41,413 nucleotides of DNA. Source: Methanocalculus chunghsingensis (GTDB lineage Archaea; Halobacteriota; Methanomicrobia; Methanomicrobiales; Methanocorpusculaceae). Positions 34,193-41,413 of this stretch are shown piece after piece. Where the stretch lies: NCBI RefSeq assembly GCF_018132105.1, contig NZ_JWHL01000012.1:1-41413 (forward strand), in the 5' to 3' direction. The position numbers were made by a program, and so were the translations under genes. Position 1 is the stretch's first letter. Each line of letters begins with the position of its first letter. The notes below the pieces were generated by a model. It saw only the letters and a program-made list of their open reading frames with translations, ran no database searches and was not told the DNA's origin.

Positions 34193-35171
34193 GAAGTACC
34201 GGCCGCAGATACTGGATGAGATAGCCGGCCAGGAGCATGTCAGGCGGCAGCTGCGATCATTTGCGGATCGCGCATCGTTTCCCCATATGCTCGTATCAGG
34301 TCCACGTGGTGTTGGAAAAACGACGGTGCTCGATGCATTTATGCGACACTTCTATGGAGATCGTGCCTCAGAGAATGTGACGGTAATACAATCGGGTCCC
34401 CTCTTTTCGCAGGGGAAGGCATACCTTGAATCAAATCCCCGGTTTACCACACTTTATAAGAAGGATCAGGGGGTCCTTGCGAACTTCAAGCATATCGTCC
34501 GGTGGCATGCCTCGATCAAACCATTGAATACTGCCTTCCGTGTGGTTATCTTTGATGAGGCGGATGCGCTCCCCCAGGATGCGCAGAACGCCCTCCGGAG
34601 GACGATGGAGCGGTACAGTGCAACCTGCCGTTTCGTCTTCGTAACGACACGACCTGCTGCGCTTATCGATCCCCTGCAGTCCAGATGTCTCCCGCTCTCC
34701 TTCCTCCCGGTGGAGCCGTCGCTCATTGGAGAGCGGCTTCGTGCCATCCTTGCGATGGAAGGGAAGACCGGGGTTCTATCTGATGAAGATCTCGACCTCC
34801 TCGCCTTCTCTGTCCGTGGTGATCTCCGGAAGGCTATCATGACCCTCCAGGTCGGTGTCGAGACCGGGGAGATGATCGACCCGGGAGATATTGATGATAC
34901 CGAGACACTCAGGATGGCAGAGGTCATCCTTGAGGCGATCCGGCGCGGCGATCATGCCGCGGCCCAGAAGAGTGCGGAGACGCTCATGATCGAGTACGGC
35001 CTCTCCGGGCGTGATCTCCTCTCAAGAATGCGGAAGGTCCTTGGAGTCTGTTGCCGGAGTCCGGCACTCTCACTCCTTCTTGCAGAGACCGACTCCCTCC
35101 TGGGGAATGCCGGGAATGAATATATACAGGTGAATGCATTCCTTGCGAGGCTTGCGGAGATGAAGATATGA
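34179..35171 (+). CDS. Second RFC small-subunit paralogue
   Basis: A 330-residue AAA+ clamp-loader protein. LWIEKYRPQILDEIAGQ, Walker A SGPRGVGKTTV near residue 40, Walker B VIFDEADAL near 124, QSRCLPLSF near 169 and GDLRKAIMTLQ near 214 are all there. Unlike rfcS, an insertion of about 25 residues lies between Walker A and Walker B (around SQGKAYLESNPRFTTLYKKD). Such divergent second small subunits are known in Methanosarcina and haloarchaea and form mixed clamp loaders; the name of the subtype cannot be fixed here. It ends in ATGA overlap with the methyltransferase gene. Confidence 0.88.
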   Translation: MLWIEKYRPQILDEIAGQEHVRRQLRSFADRASFPHMLVSGPRGVGKTTVLDAFMRHFYGDRASENVTVIQSGPLFSQGKAYLESNPRFTTLYKKDQGVLANFKHIVRWHASIKPLNTAFRVVIFDEADALPQDAQNALRRTMERYSATCRFVFVTTRPAALIDPLQSRCLPLSFLPVEPSLIGERLRAILAMEGKTGVLSDEDLDLLAFSVRGDLRKAIMTLQVGVETGEMIDPGDIDDTETLRMAEVILEAIRRGDHAAAQKSAETLMIEYGLSGRDLLSRMRKVLGVCCRSPALSLLLAETDSLLGNAGNEYIQVNAFLARLAEMKI

Positions 35172-35884
35172 GCAGGATAAAAGTACAGGCACACTACGAT
35201 GAGGTTGCAGAGGTCTATGATCAGCGATATGATCTCCGGCAGGGGAGGCTCTACCATCATCACTTAAGCCAGACGGTCCTCGACCGGGTTGCGGTAGACG
35301 GGCTTCTCCTCGATCTCGGGTGCGGAACCGGCCTTTTCATAGAGCATTATCATAAGAACGGTGGACGGGCAATTGGCCTTGACATCTCACCCGGCATGGT
35401 AAAGATGGGCCGCCTTCGGTGTCCTGAGAGCGAATTTATTGTCGGAACAGCAGATATCCTTCCGTTTGAGGACGAGAGCTTCGAGAGTATCGCAAGCCTG
35501 CTCGCATTTACCTACCTCAATGATCCGGATCTGATGCTTGAAGAGGCATACCGTATCCTGAAGCCGGGTGGGAAGATTGCTGTTTGTACCCTCGGCAGAA
35601 ATATGATGACCCTCCTTGTACCTTTCTTCTACCGGATGGGGGAGCGGATCGGGTACAAGAAGATCGGTGTCGGGGATTTTGGTGAGAATTACTATACAGG
35701 CGGTGAGATGGAGAAGATGTTCCGTGAGGCCGGGTTCGTGGATGTGGGATCACAACGATGTTCATTTGCCCACTATACCCTCTCGCCCCGGATCTTCTCG
35801 ATGGCTCAGAGGGCAGAGCCGTTCATTGAGGAGCACCTTCCATCCTTCGCCTTCAATGTCTGTGTGAGTGGAAGAAAAGAGTAG
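35168..35884 (+). CDS. Class I SAM-dependent methyltransferase, substrate unknown
   Basis: A 238-residue UbiE/type-11-like methyltransferase. HYDEVAEVYDQRYD opens the protein, motif I LLDLGCGTGLF is near residue 48, LDISPGMVKMGR near 76, GTADILPFEDESFE near 97 and ILKPGGKIAVCTLG near 136. Substrate cannot be told. Last gene of the long plus-strand run; it ends in TAG 7 bp before the convergent AIR-synthase-related gene. Confidence 0.85.
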   Translation: MSRIKVQAHYDEVAEVYDQRYDLRQGRLYHHHLSQTVLDRVAVDGLLLDLGCGTGLFIEHYHKNGGRAIGLDISPGMVKMGRLRCPESEFIVGTADILPFEDESFESIASLLAFTYLNDPDLMLEEAYRILKPGGKIAVCTLGRNMMTLLVPFFYRMGERIGYKKIGVGDFGENYYTGGEMEKMFREAGFVDVGSQRCSFAHYTLSPRIFSMAQRAEPFIEEHLPSFAFNVCVSGRKE

Positions 35885-35891
35885 GGAGAAT

Positions 35892-37208
35892 CTATCCCAA
35901 CCGTTTCAGAATCCTCTCCTTCTTCATCCGTGCCGCCTCAGCCGCACGATCCACCTCTCTCTTCATCGCTTCAAAGTCCCCGGTTCGTGTATCGACGACC
36001 TTCTTCAGTGGTGTATAGGGTGCCTCCCTGAACTTCGGCGAGAAATCAACCTCCTTCCCACAGCTTCTGAGGATCGATTCTGCATCTCCCTCTTCTGCAA
36101 TGCCGATGATCTCAACCGCGACACCCTGGTTCCTGATCACCGCAAGCACCCGGTCTGCCGCTTCAGGTGGGACGACGACAAGGAGCGAGTCGAGTGAGAC
36201 ACCGAGATAGTCGATGCCGAGTTTGTCGAGCAGTGCGAGGACACGGGGATTGACAAGACTGCGGAGCTTCTCCTCCTCGATAATAATCCGGCACCCTGCG
36301 GTCTCTGCCATCTCAAAGACATCGCCACGGAGACCCCCGTTGGTGACATCGGTCATCGCATGGATCTCCGGGAATACTGCATCCCGGATGAGGGCGTCGC
36401 AGGCATGGAGGAAATGAAGGTTGATCGTCTCTTCGACGACATCTGCATTGCCGGAGTAGATCGCCGCGGTGGCGATGGTTCCTCCTCCAGCTCCTTCGGT
36501 CATCAGGAAGAGGTCGCCTGGCTGAATCTGGCGGCGTGCTGTGATATGATCGGCGACGCCGACAACTCCGACACACCCGGTCATCCGGTCGCCGATGACC
36601 ATATCGCCACCGATTCTGAGAGTCGAGCCGGCGATGAGGGGGACACCAAGTGCCTCTCCGACGGCGGTGATCCCTGCGGTATAGTCGAAGATCTTGGCGA
36701 CATCGCCGTCATCTGCAACATGGATGTCGGAGATGAGCCCGACTGGCCGTGCACCCATCACGTACACATCACGGAGTGTGGCACGGGTTGCATGGAATCC
36801 TGCGAGGAAGGGATAGTCGGAGAGGCGGGAGTGCATCCCGTCGACGGTTGTGATGATGAACTGCCCGCCTGCCGGGACAACCCCCCCGTCATCCATCTCG
36901 GAGACCCCGACGGATGCGCCGGTCTCCCCGATGATCTCTGCGATCTTCCTGTGCGCATAAAAGTCACCGGTCCCCCGTGATCCGACGCCGAATGCTCCCA
37001 TGGAGATACCGGCCTTCTCGTACGTGAAGAGATCGCCGCTGAGGTCGCCGGTGATCCGGACCTCTTCTATCGCCGCTCGTGCGAATGCTTCTGCATAGTC
37101 TGACGGGACCTCTTTAATCTCAAGGATCCGGTCACGGAGGCGGGTTGCAAGGTCATCATCGCTGATACCGGTATGCAGATGCCTCCGCACATATCCTTCA
37201 ATATCCAT
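35892..37208 (-). CDS. AIR-synthase/HypE-related ATP-binding protein
   Basis: A 438-residue protein of the PurM/HypE/SelD superfamily. The N-terminal dimerisation domain has the metal-ATP motif SEMDDGGVVPAGGQFIITTV near residue 104; the C-terminal domain starts near 220, and TDVTNGGLRGDVFEM near 290 is the conserved glycine-rich segment. It is an archaeal group annotated as AIR-synthase-related or hydrogenase maturation factor (COG1973); the reaction is not known. No hyp genes are adjacent. A coiled-coil tail (about 405-438) rich in Arg, Lys and Glu is not part of the core fold. It stands alone, divergent from thiD. Confidence 0.78.
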   Translation of the reverse strand: MDIEGYVRRHLHTGISDDDLATRLRDRILEIKEVPSDYAEAFARAAIEEVRITGDLSGDLFTYEKAGISMGAFGVGSRGTGDFYAHRKIAEIIGETGASVGVSEMDDGGVVPAGGQFIITTVDGMHSRLSDYPFLAGFHATRATLRDVYVMGARPVGLISDIHVADDGDVAKIFDYTAGITAVGEALGVPLIAGSTLRIGGDMVIGDRMTGCVGVVGVADHITARRQIQPGDLFLMTEGAGGGTIATAAIYSGNADVVEETINLHFLHACDALIRDAVFPEIHAMTDVTNGGLRGDVFEMAETAGCRIIIEEEKLRSLVNPRVLALLDKLGIDYLGVSLDSLLVVVPPEAADRVLAVIRNQGVAVEIIGIAEEGDAESILRSCGKEVDFSPKFREAPYTPLKKVVDTRTGDFEAMKREVDRAAEAARMKKERILKRLG

Positions 37209-37346
37209 ATACCGAGGTGTTGAACCTGTGCGGCAATAAAAGCGTGATGTACTGCGCTACGATCCTGATAGATATCTCCCCTGCCATCTGGTGACGCGCC
37301 AAACCAGAAGACTGATGTTCTGGTATGGCAAGAGAGATCTTCTGCT

Positions 37347-38156
37347 ATGGCCATCGATCCGATTCCGACCGCATGCACCATTGCGGGATCCGACTCAAGC
37401 GCGGGGGCGGGCATCCAGGCTGATCTCAAGGTCTTCTCAGCGTATGGCGTCTACGGCCTCACCGTCATCACAGCAACGACCGCACAGAATACCCGGCGTG
37501 TCGCCGGTTCCTGGATACAGTCGGGTGATTCGGTTGCGGCACAGATCACCACACTCTGCGAGGAGTTTACCATTGGTGCATGGAAGACCGGGATGCTTGG
37601 AAATCCTGAGGTGATCGACGCGGTCATCGATTCGCTTCCGGACGGGGCATCACTCATCCTCGATCCGGTCATCGTCTCAACGAGCGGCCACCGCCTTCTC
37701 TCTGCTGATGCCCTGACACTCCTCATCGACGGGTTGATCCCGCTTGCGACCGTCGTCACCCCGAATATTCCGGAGGCGGAGATGATCACCGGGATCACCC
37801 CGATCCTGACACCTGAGGATGTGCGGGAGGCGGCGGCGGTGATCCGCTCACTCGGGGCTGACGCGGTCATCATCAAGGGAGGGCATGGGACCGATACGGA
37901 GGCGACCGATATTCTGCTGGATAGCGAGGGGGAGGTCGCCCTCTCATCTCCACGGTATCCCTATGAGGTGCATGGATCAGGGTGCTCATTCGCCTCCGCC
38001 ATTGCCGCCGAGATCGCCCTGGGTGCGGACCTGCGATCCGCATTTCCTGATGCAAAACGATTCATCGATGGTGCTATCCGTCATGCAATCAGGTTCGACT
38101 CGGGGGGGGCGGTCCCTGATCCCTTCTGGGAGATGCGCCGGATCGAGATCGATTGA
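37347..38156 (+). CDS. thiD: Hydroxymethylpyrimidine/phosphomethylpyrimidine kinase
   Basis: A 269-residue ribokinase-fold enzyme that phosphorylates HMP and then HMP-P in thiamine synthesis. AGSDSSAGAGIQADLKVF near residue 13 is the substrate signature, LDPVIVSTSGH near 110 the metal and phosphate part, and VHGSGCSFASAIAAEIALG near 215 the anion hole, with GSGC in place of the usual GTGC and the base Cys/Asp pattern altered only at that Ser. No ThiE domain is fused. It is followed by an Lrp-type regulator 31 bp downstream. The upstream 138 bp shared with the divergent gene hold its promoter. Confidence 0.9.
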   Translation: MAIDPIPTACTIAGSDSSAGAGIQADLKVFSAYGVYGLTVITATTAQNTRRVAGSWIQSGDSVAAQITTLCEEFTIGAWKTGMLGNPEVIDAVIDSLPDGASLILDPVIVSTSGHRLLSADALTLLIDGLIPLATVVTPNIPEAEMITGITPILTPEDVREAAAVIRSLGADAVIIKGGHGTDTEATDILLDSEGEVALSSPRYPYEVHGSGCSFASAIAAEIALGADLRSAFPDAKRFIDGAIRHAIRFDSGGAVPDPFWEMRRIEID

Positions 38157-38187
38157 TATATCTCTTTGTGATGCAACCATCAGGGTA

Positions 38188-38628
38188 ATGGATGAGACCG
38201 ATCATGCCATCCTCGATGCGTTGATGAGTGATGCCAAAGTACCGCTGGCTGATCTCGGGAAGCGGCTATCTATTGCCCCTTCGACAGTATTCAAACGGAT
38301 TGAGCGGTTGAAGCAGGAAGGTGTGATCGCGCGGTTTACTATTGCCGTGAATCCTGAATTCTTCCCGCGCCGCCTTGTTTCATTTCTTTCCATCAAGGTT
38401 GATCCCGAGGCGGCGGCTGATCTGATCGCTTTTCTCAGGGAGCGGCCGATGGTCAGGGAGGTCTTTGAAGTACTTGAACCAAATGATTACCTGGTCAAGG
38501 CGGTGACGACGGATATCTCAGAACTCAAAAATGAGCTCATCCATCCGATCTCGGCATTGCCGGGTGTCCGTGAGGTGAATACCATCCTTGCTGTCAGAAA
38601 GATTAAAGAGCAGACATATGTTGGATAA
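38188..38628 (+). CDS. Lrp/AsnC-family transcription regulator
   Basis: A 146-residue regulator. The N-terminal helix-turn-helix spans residues 1-50 (DETDHAILDALMSDAKVPLA, then RLSIAPSTVFKRIERLKQEG). The C-terminal RAM-like ligand-binding domain runs from about 65 to 140 (SFLSIKVDPEAAADLIAFL, then VLEPNDYLVKAVTTD). The start at 38188 is chosen since the HTH begins there; the frame extends back into thiD without a product-like sequence. It may regulate itself or the thiD locus; the effector is unknown. Confidence 0.9.
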   Translation: MDETDHAILDALMSDAKVPLADLGKRLSIAPSTVFKRIERLKQEGVIARFTIAVNPEFFPRRLVSFLSIKVDPEAAADLIAFLRERPMVREVFEVLEPNDYLVKAVTTDISELKNELIHPISALPGVREVNTILAVRKIKEQTYVG

Positions 38629-38651
38629 CGTTTGTGTGTATGGAGGCGACA

Positions 38652-38927
38652 ATGGCGTTTGAGATGCTGTATGGGATCCTTGCGATCATCACCCTCATCA
38701 TGGGGGCGGCACTGATTGTCCTGATGTACCTCTCCTATACACGGGTGAAGGACAGGACGCTCCTCCTCTTCAACCTGGGCCTCTTCCTCCTCGTCATCGG
38801 GATCGTCTTCTCGGATATCGTCGCGATGATCTCAGGAGAAGGCGTAGTATCGTACTGGTCCATCGTCACCGCCCGCCTCCTCCAGATTGCAGGCATCGGG
38901 TGTATGATTACGGGGGTCTTCCGGTAG
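38652..38927 (+). CDS. Small membrane protein, unknown function
   Basis: A 91-residue protein with three hydrophobic stretches: near residues 4-25 (LYGILAIITLIMGAALIVLM), 37-58 (LLFNLGLFLLVIGIVFSDIV) and 70-90 (IVTARLLQIAGIGCMITGV). Loops are short and basic after the first. No family is recognised; the layout recalls small archaeal sensor-like membrane anchors, but this is only an impression. GGAGGCG sits 5 bp before the ATG. Ends in TAG 13 bp before the next gene, so the two are likely in one transcript. Confidence 0.75.
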   Translation: MAFEMLYGILAIITLIMGAALIVLMYLSYTRVKDRTLLLFNLGLFLLVIGIVFSDIVAMISGEGVVSYWSIVTARLLQIAGIGCMITGVFR

Positions 38928-38940
38928 GAGGGTACAGGCT

Positions 38941-39384
38941 ATGGGATTTGGCGCCTCATTCGCACGCGACTGGACGATCAGCAAGACATCGAGGTTCTTC
39001 GGCAAGAACAGGATCGCCGATCCCCTCCTTGGGCGTCTTGCCGCAGATCCATCTGAAGCAGTCCGGGAGGCGGTTGCCCGGCATGCCTCGGCTCTCGGTG
39101 CTGAGGAGGGGGCAGGGTTCCGGCGGCGTGTTCCGGATGACGAGGTCCTCCTCATCGTCGAGAGCTTCCTGCTGACGGCGGGGGTGCCCTATGATAGAAA
39201 GAATGATAACGATATTGTGATAAAAAAGGATTTCTCTGCATCGGCTGACCAAGGCCTCTGCTGCCCCCTGATTGCCTCCTCGTACCTGACCGGCTTCCTC
39301 GCCGCTGTTCTTGAGAGCTGGGAGAGGATCGAGACGGACGAGGAGATCAGGTGCCGCAAGAAGGAAACAAAAGAGTCTTTTTAA
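38941..39384 (+). CDS. Protein of unknown function
   Basis: A 147-residue protein I do not recognise. GGAGGGT lies 7 bp before the ATG. The N-terminal third (RIADPLLGRLAADPSEAVRE) has helix-repeat (HEAT-like) character; the C-terminal part contains DNDIVIKKDFSASADQGLCC and PLIASSYLTGFLAAVLESWE, with a Cys-Cys pair that could bind a cofactor or metal. It follows the small membrane protein closely, suggesting a functional pair. It ends in front of an AT-rich promoter region of the pilin gene. Confidence 0.7.
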   Translation: MGFGASFARDWTISKTSRFFGKNRIADPLLGRLAADPSEAVREAVARHASALGAEEGAGFRRRVPDDEVLLIVESFLLTAGVPYDRKNDNDIVIKKDFSASADQGLCCPLIASSYLTGFLAAVLESWERIETDEEIRCRKKETKESF

Positions 39385-39391
39385 AACAAAA

Positions 39392-39410
39392 TAGGAAATC
39401 ATATTTCCTA
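39392..39410. promoter_or_regulatory. Inverted repeat upstream of the pilin promoter
   Basis: TAGGAAAT-CAT-ATTTCCTA is a perfect 8-bp inverted repeat 49 bp upstream of the TATA box at 39459-39469. This spacing and symmetry suit a dimeric regulator. Confidence 0.45.
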
Positions 39411-39458
39411 AACAGGGTTTTGTCTACATTGTATTCTCCTGCTAAACCAAACCCATAG

Positions 39459-39469
39459 TATATATATAG
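39459..39469 (+). promoter_or_regulatory. TATA box of the pilin transcript
   Basis: TATATATATAG at 39459-39469 is the best TATA element in this spacer and would start transcription near 39490, about 80 bp before the pilin start. Confidence 0.5.
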
Positions 39470-39570
39470 ATCGTATTACAATGAATGCTTATCCGCACCC
39501 TGTCCGGAAAGATGCGGCGCTCCTCCGGGATGCGATCGGTCCGGGCGGTGGTGACGTGAGGTGAATGATT

Positions 39571-39948
39571 ATGACGATGAAGAGAAATGACGATGCAGTC
39601 TCACCGGTCATCGGTGTCATCCTGATGGTCGCCATCACGGTGATCCTCGCTGCGATCATTGCGGCGTTTGTGTTTGGGATGGTCGGTGGAACATCGACAA
39701 CGAAGGTTGTTGGATTGACTGTTGCACAAGATAATGAAACACATGGATCGATTACATGGCAGGGTGGAGCAGATATTCGGGATATCCAATCTTGGAATAT
39801 TACTTCTCCCGAACAAACAACTTACCCAAACGACATTCCAACTGTGGGCTTGGTATCTCCTATTGAAATGGAGCCTGGTGACCGTGTTGTCATCACTGCT
39901 TCATTCAAGGATGGCTCAACACAGGTCATCTACGACCGGCAGTTCTAA
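39571..39948 (+). CDS. Archaeal type IV pilin (Pilin_N domain)
   Basis: A 125-residue pilin-like protein. The class III signal is clear: a short basic start (KRNDDAVSP) followed by the hydrophobic helix VIGVILMVAITVILAAIIAA; the prepilin peptidase is expected to cut before or within DDAVSPVIG. The rest is a beta-rich head domain (DIQSWNITSPEQTTY, PGDRVVITASFKDGS). Such proteins form adhesive pili or pseudopilins. The ATG at 39571 has GAGGTG 7 bp upstream; ATGs at 39565 and 39577 are in frame. No assembly ATPase, membrane core protein or peptidase is in the window. Confidence 0.88.
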   Translation: MTMKRNDDAVSPVIGVILMVAITVILAAIIAAFVFGMVGGTSTTKVVGLTVAQDNETHGSITWQGGADIRDIQSWNITSPEQTTYPNDIPTVGLVSPIEMEPGDRVVITASFKDGSTQVIYDRQF

Positions 39949-39977
39949 GACTGCACTCATTTTTTATTTTATTAATC

Positions 39978-40135
39978 CCTCAATAACCCCCCCGCCTCCC
40001 GCTCCTTCTCCCCACCGCACTTCCTCACAAGCACCAGATGATGCCTGACCAGCCACCCCAGCTCAGGATCATGGTTTCGGAGGTACCGGGTCGTGTGGAC
40101 CGCCGCCTCAATGATGGCATTGAATCCCCGGTTCA
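39978..40135 (-). pseudogene. Truncated, frameshifted copy of the DUF447-like gene
   Basis: This 158-bp stretch is about 90% identical to 40701-40859. On the minus strand it reads NRGFNAIIEAAVHTTRYLRN...GWLVRHHLVL and so copies the C-terminal half of that protein. A one-base loss in a G-run shifts the end to EAGGLLRD and a TAA. No start codon or upstream part remains; the copy breaks off at 40135, next to the hicA remnant. Confidence 0.8.
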
Positions 40136-40143
40136 AGGAGGTA

Positions 40144-40366
40144 TTATGATAGGTCTTCTATCTCATCACGATCAATACCAGCCTGTTTCAGTATCTCTAT
40201 CAGAGTTCTGATTGGAAGTTCACGCTTATGTAAAGGAATAATGACCCTGCGCTTTGTTTCCGGGTTGAAAAATATGATGGCTTCCCTTTATTCGATCCAG
40301 CAAAAACCCTCTCTTCTGGATAATTTTCTTTACCTTTTGGGGTGTGAGTGCCGCTAATTTAGGCAA
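40144..40366 (-). pseudogene. hicA: hicA toxin gene with a frameshift
   Basis: On the minus strand, after the overlap with hicB, the frame reads from a TTG at 40366: PKLAALTPQKVKKIIQKRGF then LLDRIKGSHHIF, the start of HicA mRNA interferase with its active-site His in GSHH. At that point the frame shifts; continuing two bases lost (or one gained) later it reads NPETKRRVIIPLHKRELPIR then TLIEILKQAGIDRDEIEDLS to a TAA at 40144. The length, 223 bp, is not a multiple of three. A start by TTG rather than ATG is also unusual. The toxin is most likely dead. Confidence 0.82.
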
Positions 40367-40598
40367 ATGCGTCTATGGTTATGGTATATTCGAGGAGTCC
40401 TCCATCTGTCGGGACCTCCTCTCCCTTCTCCAGAAGATGCTCAATATAGATCTCAATAGCTTCTTTTGCCATATCTATTGCCTCATCTATCGTTTCGCCA
40501 AAGGTAATACAGCCGGGTAGTGTCGGAACAGTGACGGTAAATCCACCTTCGGGTTCTTTACGGAGCAGAATACGATAATTCCTGTATGTCATGATCAT
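40359..40598 (-). CDS. hicB: HicB-type antitoxin
   Basis: A 79-residue HicB-family protein: YRNYRILLRKEPEGGFTVTV, PTLPGCITFGETIDEAIDMA, then KEAIEIYIEHLLEKGEEVP. HicB proteins bind and neutralise HicA and many regulate their own operon; this one is the short form without an added DNA-binding domain. It is complete. The ATG at 40598 and the one at 40592 are both possible. Its 3' end overlaps the broken hicA by 8 bp. It may now be an orphan antitoxin kept for protection against other HicA toxins, or simply a recent remnant. Confidence 0.88.
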   Translation of the reverse strand: MIMTYRNYRILLRKEPEGGFTVTVPTLPGCITFGETIDEAIDMAKEAIEIYIEHLLEKGEEVPTDGGLLEYTITIDAFA

Positions 40599-40674
40599 CC
40601 CCGGGTTATGGTAACAAGAGATCCAGGTATCTCGTCATGATAAATTGTTGTATCGGGTAGAGATAATCGCTCTG

Positions 40675-40992
40675 CTATAAGGGTTCGTCCCGGATGAGCG
40701 CCTCAATAACCCCCGCCGCCTCCCGCTCCTTCTCCCCCCCGCACTTCCTCGCAAGCACAAGGTTATGGCGGATAAGCCACCCCAGCTCGGGATCATGGTT
40801 CCGGAGGTACCGGGTCGTGTGGACCGCCGCCTCGATGATGGCATTGAATCCCCGGTTCACCGGGCGGTGGACCGGATCAACAAGGATCTTCTCCTCAAGG
40901 TGGGTTAGTTGGATGCTGTATGCCTCGCCGCTCTCCCCGATGACGCGGGCAGAAAAGGCAACCCAGGCATCGGCGGCGGCGAGGCGGTGCAT
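40675..40992 (-). pseudogene. C-terminal part of a DUF447-like protein
   Basis: A 105-residue frame (HRLAAADAWVAFSARVIG, KILVDPVHRPVNRGFNAIIE, AAVHTTRYLRNHDPELGW, LIRHNLVLARKCGG) that looks like the C-terminal half of archaeal DUF447 flavin-binding-like proteins, which are about 190 residues long. Immediately upstream the same frame meets a TGA, and the N-terminal half is missing, so it is called a fragment. This family assignment is from memory of its pattern and is moderate. A second, shorter copy lies at 39978-40135 on the other side of hicAB. Confidence 0.5.
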
Positions 40993-41139
40993 TGTGTTTA
41001 CGGTGATGTTTCAACGAAGGGGGAGAGAAAATTAATTTAAAGGTTAATCCTGCCTTGATCGAAAGATTGTAATCAATTTACATCTAAATAATTTTATTCA
41101 GCATATTGTTTCCCTTAGATTCCAAGTTGTCTTCTTATC
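40993..41139. other. AT-rich spacer before the tandem repeat
   Basis: No gene. The AT content rises sharply after 41028. A perfect palindrome CTTATCA-A-TGATAAG (41133-41147) marks the start of the repeat array. Confidence 0.5.
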
Positions 41140-41405
41140 AATGATAAGATGTTGTGAAAGATAGATGTTTTTTGTTGTTTAGAAGAATAGGTTTCACATT
41201 AACGTTTATTTCATGAGATATATCTTATCAATATAAACAATGATAAGATGTTGTGAAAGATAGATCTTTGTTGTTGTTTAGAAGAATAGGCTTCACATTA
41301 ACGTTTATTTCATGAGACATATCTTAACAATATAAGCAATGATAAGATGTTGTGAAAGATAGATGTTTGTTGTTGTTTAGAAGAATAGGTTTCACATTAA
41401 CGTTT
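41140..41405. repeat. 99-bp tandem repeat array (about 2.7 units)
   Basis: Units begin at 41140, 41239 and 41338, each starting AATGATAAGATGTTGTGAAA and containing TTTAGAAGAATAGG and TTCACATTAACGTTT. The first two units are full (99 bp each), about 95% alike; the third diverges after 41405. All frames hit stops in the unit, so it is not coding. Nearly all of the unit is conserved, which is unlike a CRISPR array. Confidence 0.85.
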
Positions 41406-41413
41406 CTCATTCC

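Noticed and set aside
25005-35884. Treating the whole run as a single operon
   Set aside because: Genes are co-directional and mostly overlapping, but gaps such as 29269-29310 could hold internal promoters; a single transcript cannot be shown from sequence alone.
36360-36980. 206-codon plus-strand frame opposite the AIR-synthase-related gene
   Set aside because: Asp/Gly/Cys-rich translation without domains, fully inside a well-supported gene.
41140-41413. CRISPR array
   Set aside because: The full 99-bp unit is conserved, with no short repeat alternating with unique spacers, and no cas gene is near.

Overview
The window is archaeal chromosome, almost certainly from a methanogenic euryarchaeon and most likely a member of the Methanomicrobiales. 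The evidence is an A-type ATP synthase operon, MCM, RFC, an RPA-like protein and Lhr, MptD (methanopterin synthesis), archaeal CoA synthesis enzymes (pantoate kinase and phosphopantothenate synthetase), a TATA-binding protein, NMD3 and Taw2, with TATA-box promoters and GGAGG/GGTG ribosome binding sites. The order is inferred from overall gene content; the genus cannot be read from the sequence.

Layout. 1-0.95 kb: 3' end of an IS200/IS605-type element carrying tnpB, inserted in the 3' end of an AbrB-like regulator. 1-4.5 kb: small accessory genes (unknown protein, DUF1294 membrane protein, bicupin lipoprotein, coiled-coil protein, secreted dockerin-like protein). 4.8-8.3 kb: a minus-strand locus made of a SipW/TasA-like secreted protein, two archaeal/SipW-type signal peptidases and a DUF5305 membrane protein, ending in a hairpin terminator. 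It looks like a dedicated surface-fibre or secretion module and is the best candidate here for a poorly described system. 8.3-11.3 kb: AT-rich spacer with a possible structured RNA, tRNA-Leu(CAG), an AMP-forming acyl-CoA synthetase, a small unknown gene and a solo IS605-like end hairpin. 11.3-20.1 kb: ATP synthase operon in the order H-I-K-E-C-F-A-B-D. 20.25-20.8 kb: a TATA-binding protein gene interrupted by an in-frame TAG. 20.8-24.9 kb (minus): RPA-like protein, metallophosphoesterase and Lhr helicase, tightly overlapped. 25.0-35.9 kb (plus): one long co-directional run containing RFC small subunit, MCM, MptD, TatD-like hydrolase, DUF424, NMD3, Taw2, CoaBC, pantoate kinase, phosphopantothenate synthetase, a second RFC small-subunit paralogue and a methyltransferase. 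35.9-39.4 kb: AIR-synthase-related protein (minus), ThiD, Lrp-type regulator, a small membrane protein and an unknown protein. 39.4-41.4 kb: an archaeal type IV pilin, then a decaying accessory patch with hicB, a frameshifted hicA, two diverged copies of a DUF447-like gene 3' end, and a 99-bp tandem repeat running to the window edge.

How the genes work together. The core is housekeeping: energy conversion (ATP synthase), replication and repair (MCM, two RFC subunits, RPA-like/phosphoesterase/Lhr), cofactors (CoA from pantoate, methanopterin, thiamine), ribosome and tRNA maturation. Two surface systems (TasA-like locus, pilin) and two mobile or toxin-antitoxin patches lie in the accessory parts. 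TAG ends many intact genes here (atpE, atpB, mcm, coaBC), often exactly at the next gene's start, so TAG is an ordinary stop and the TBP amber codon is probably a real interruption.
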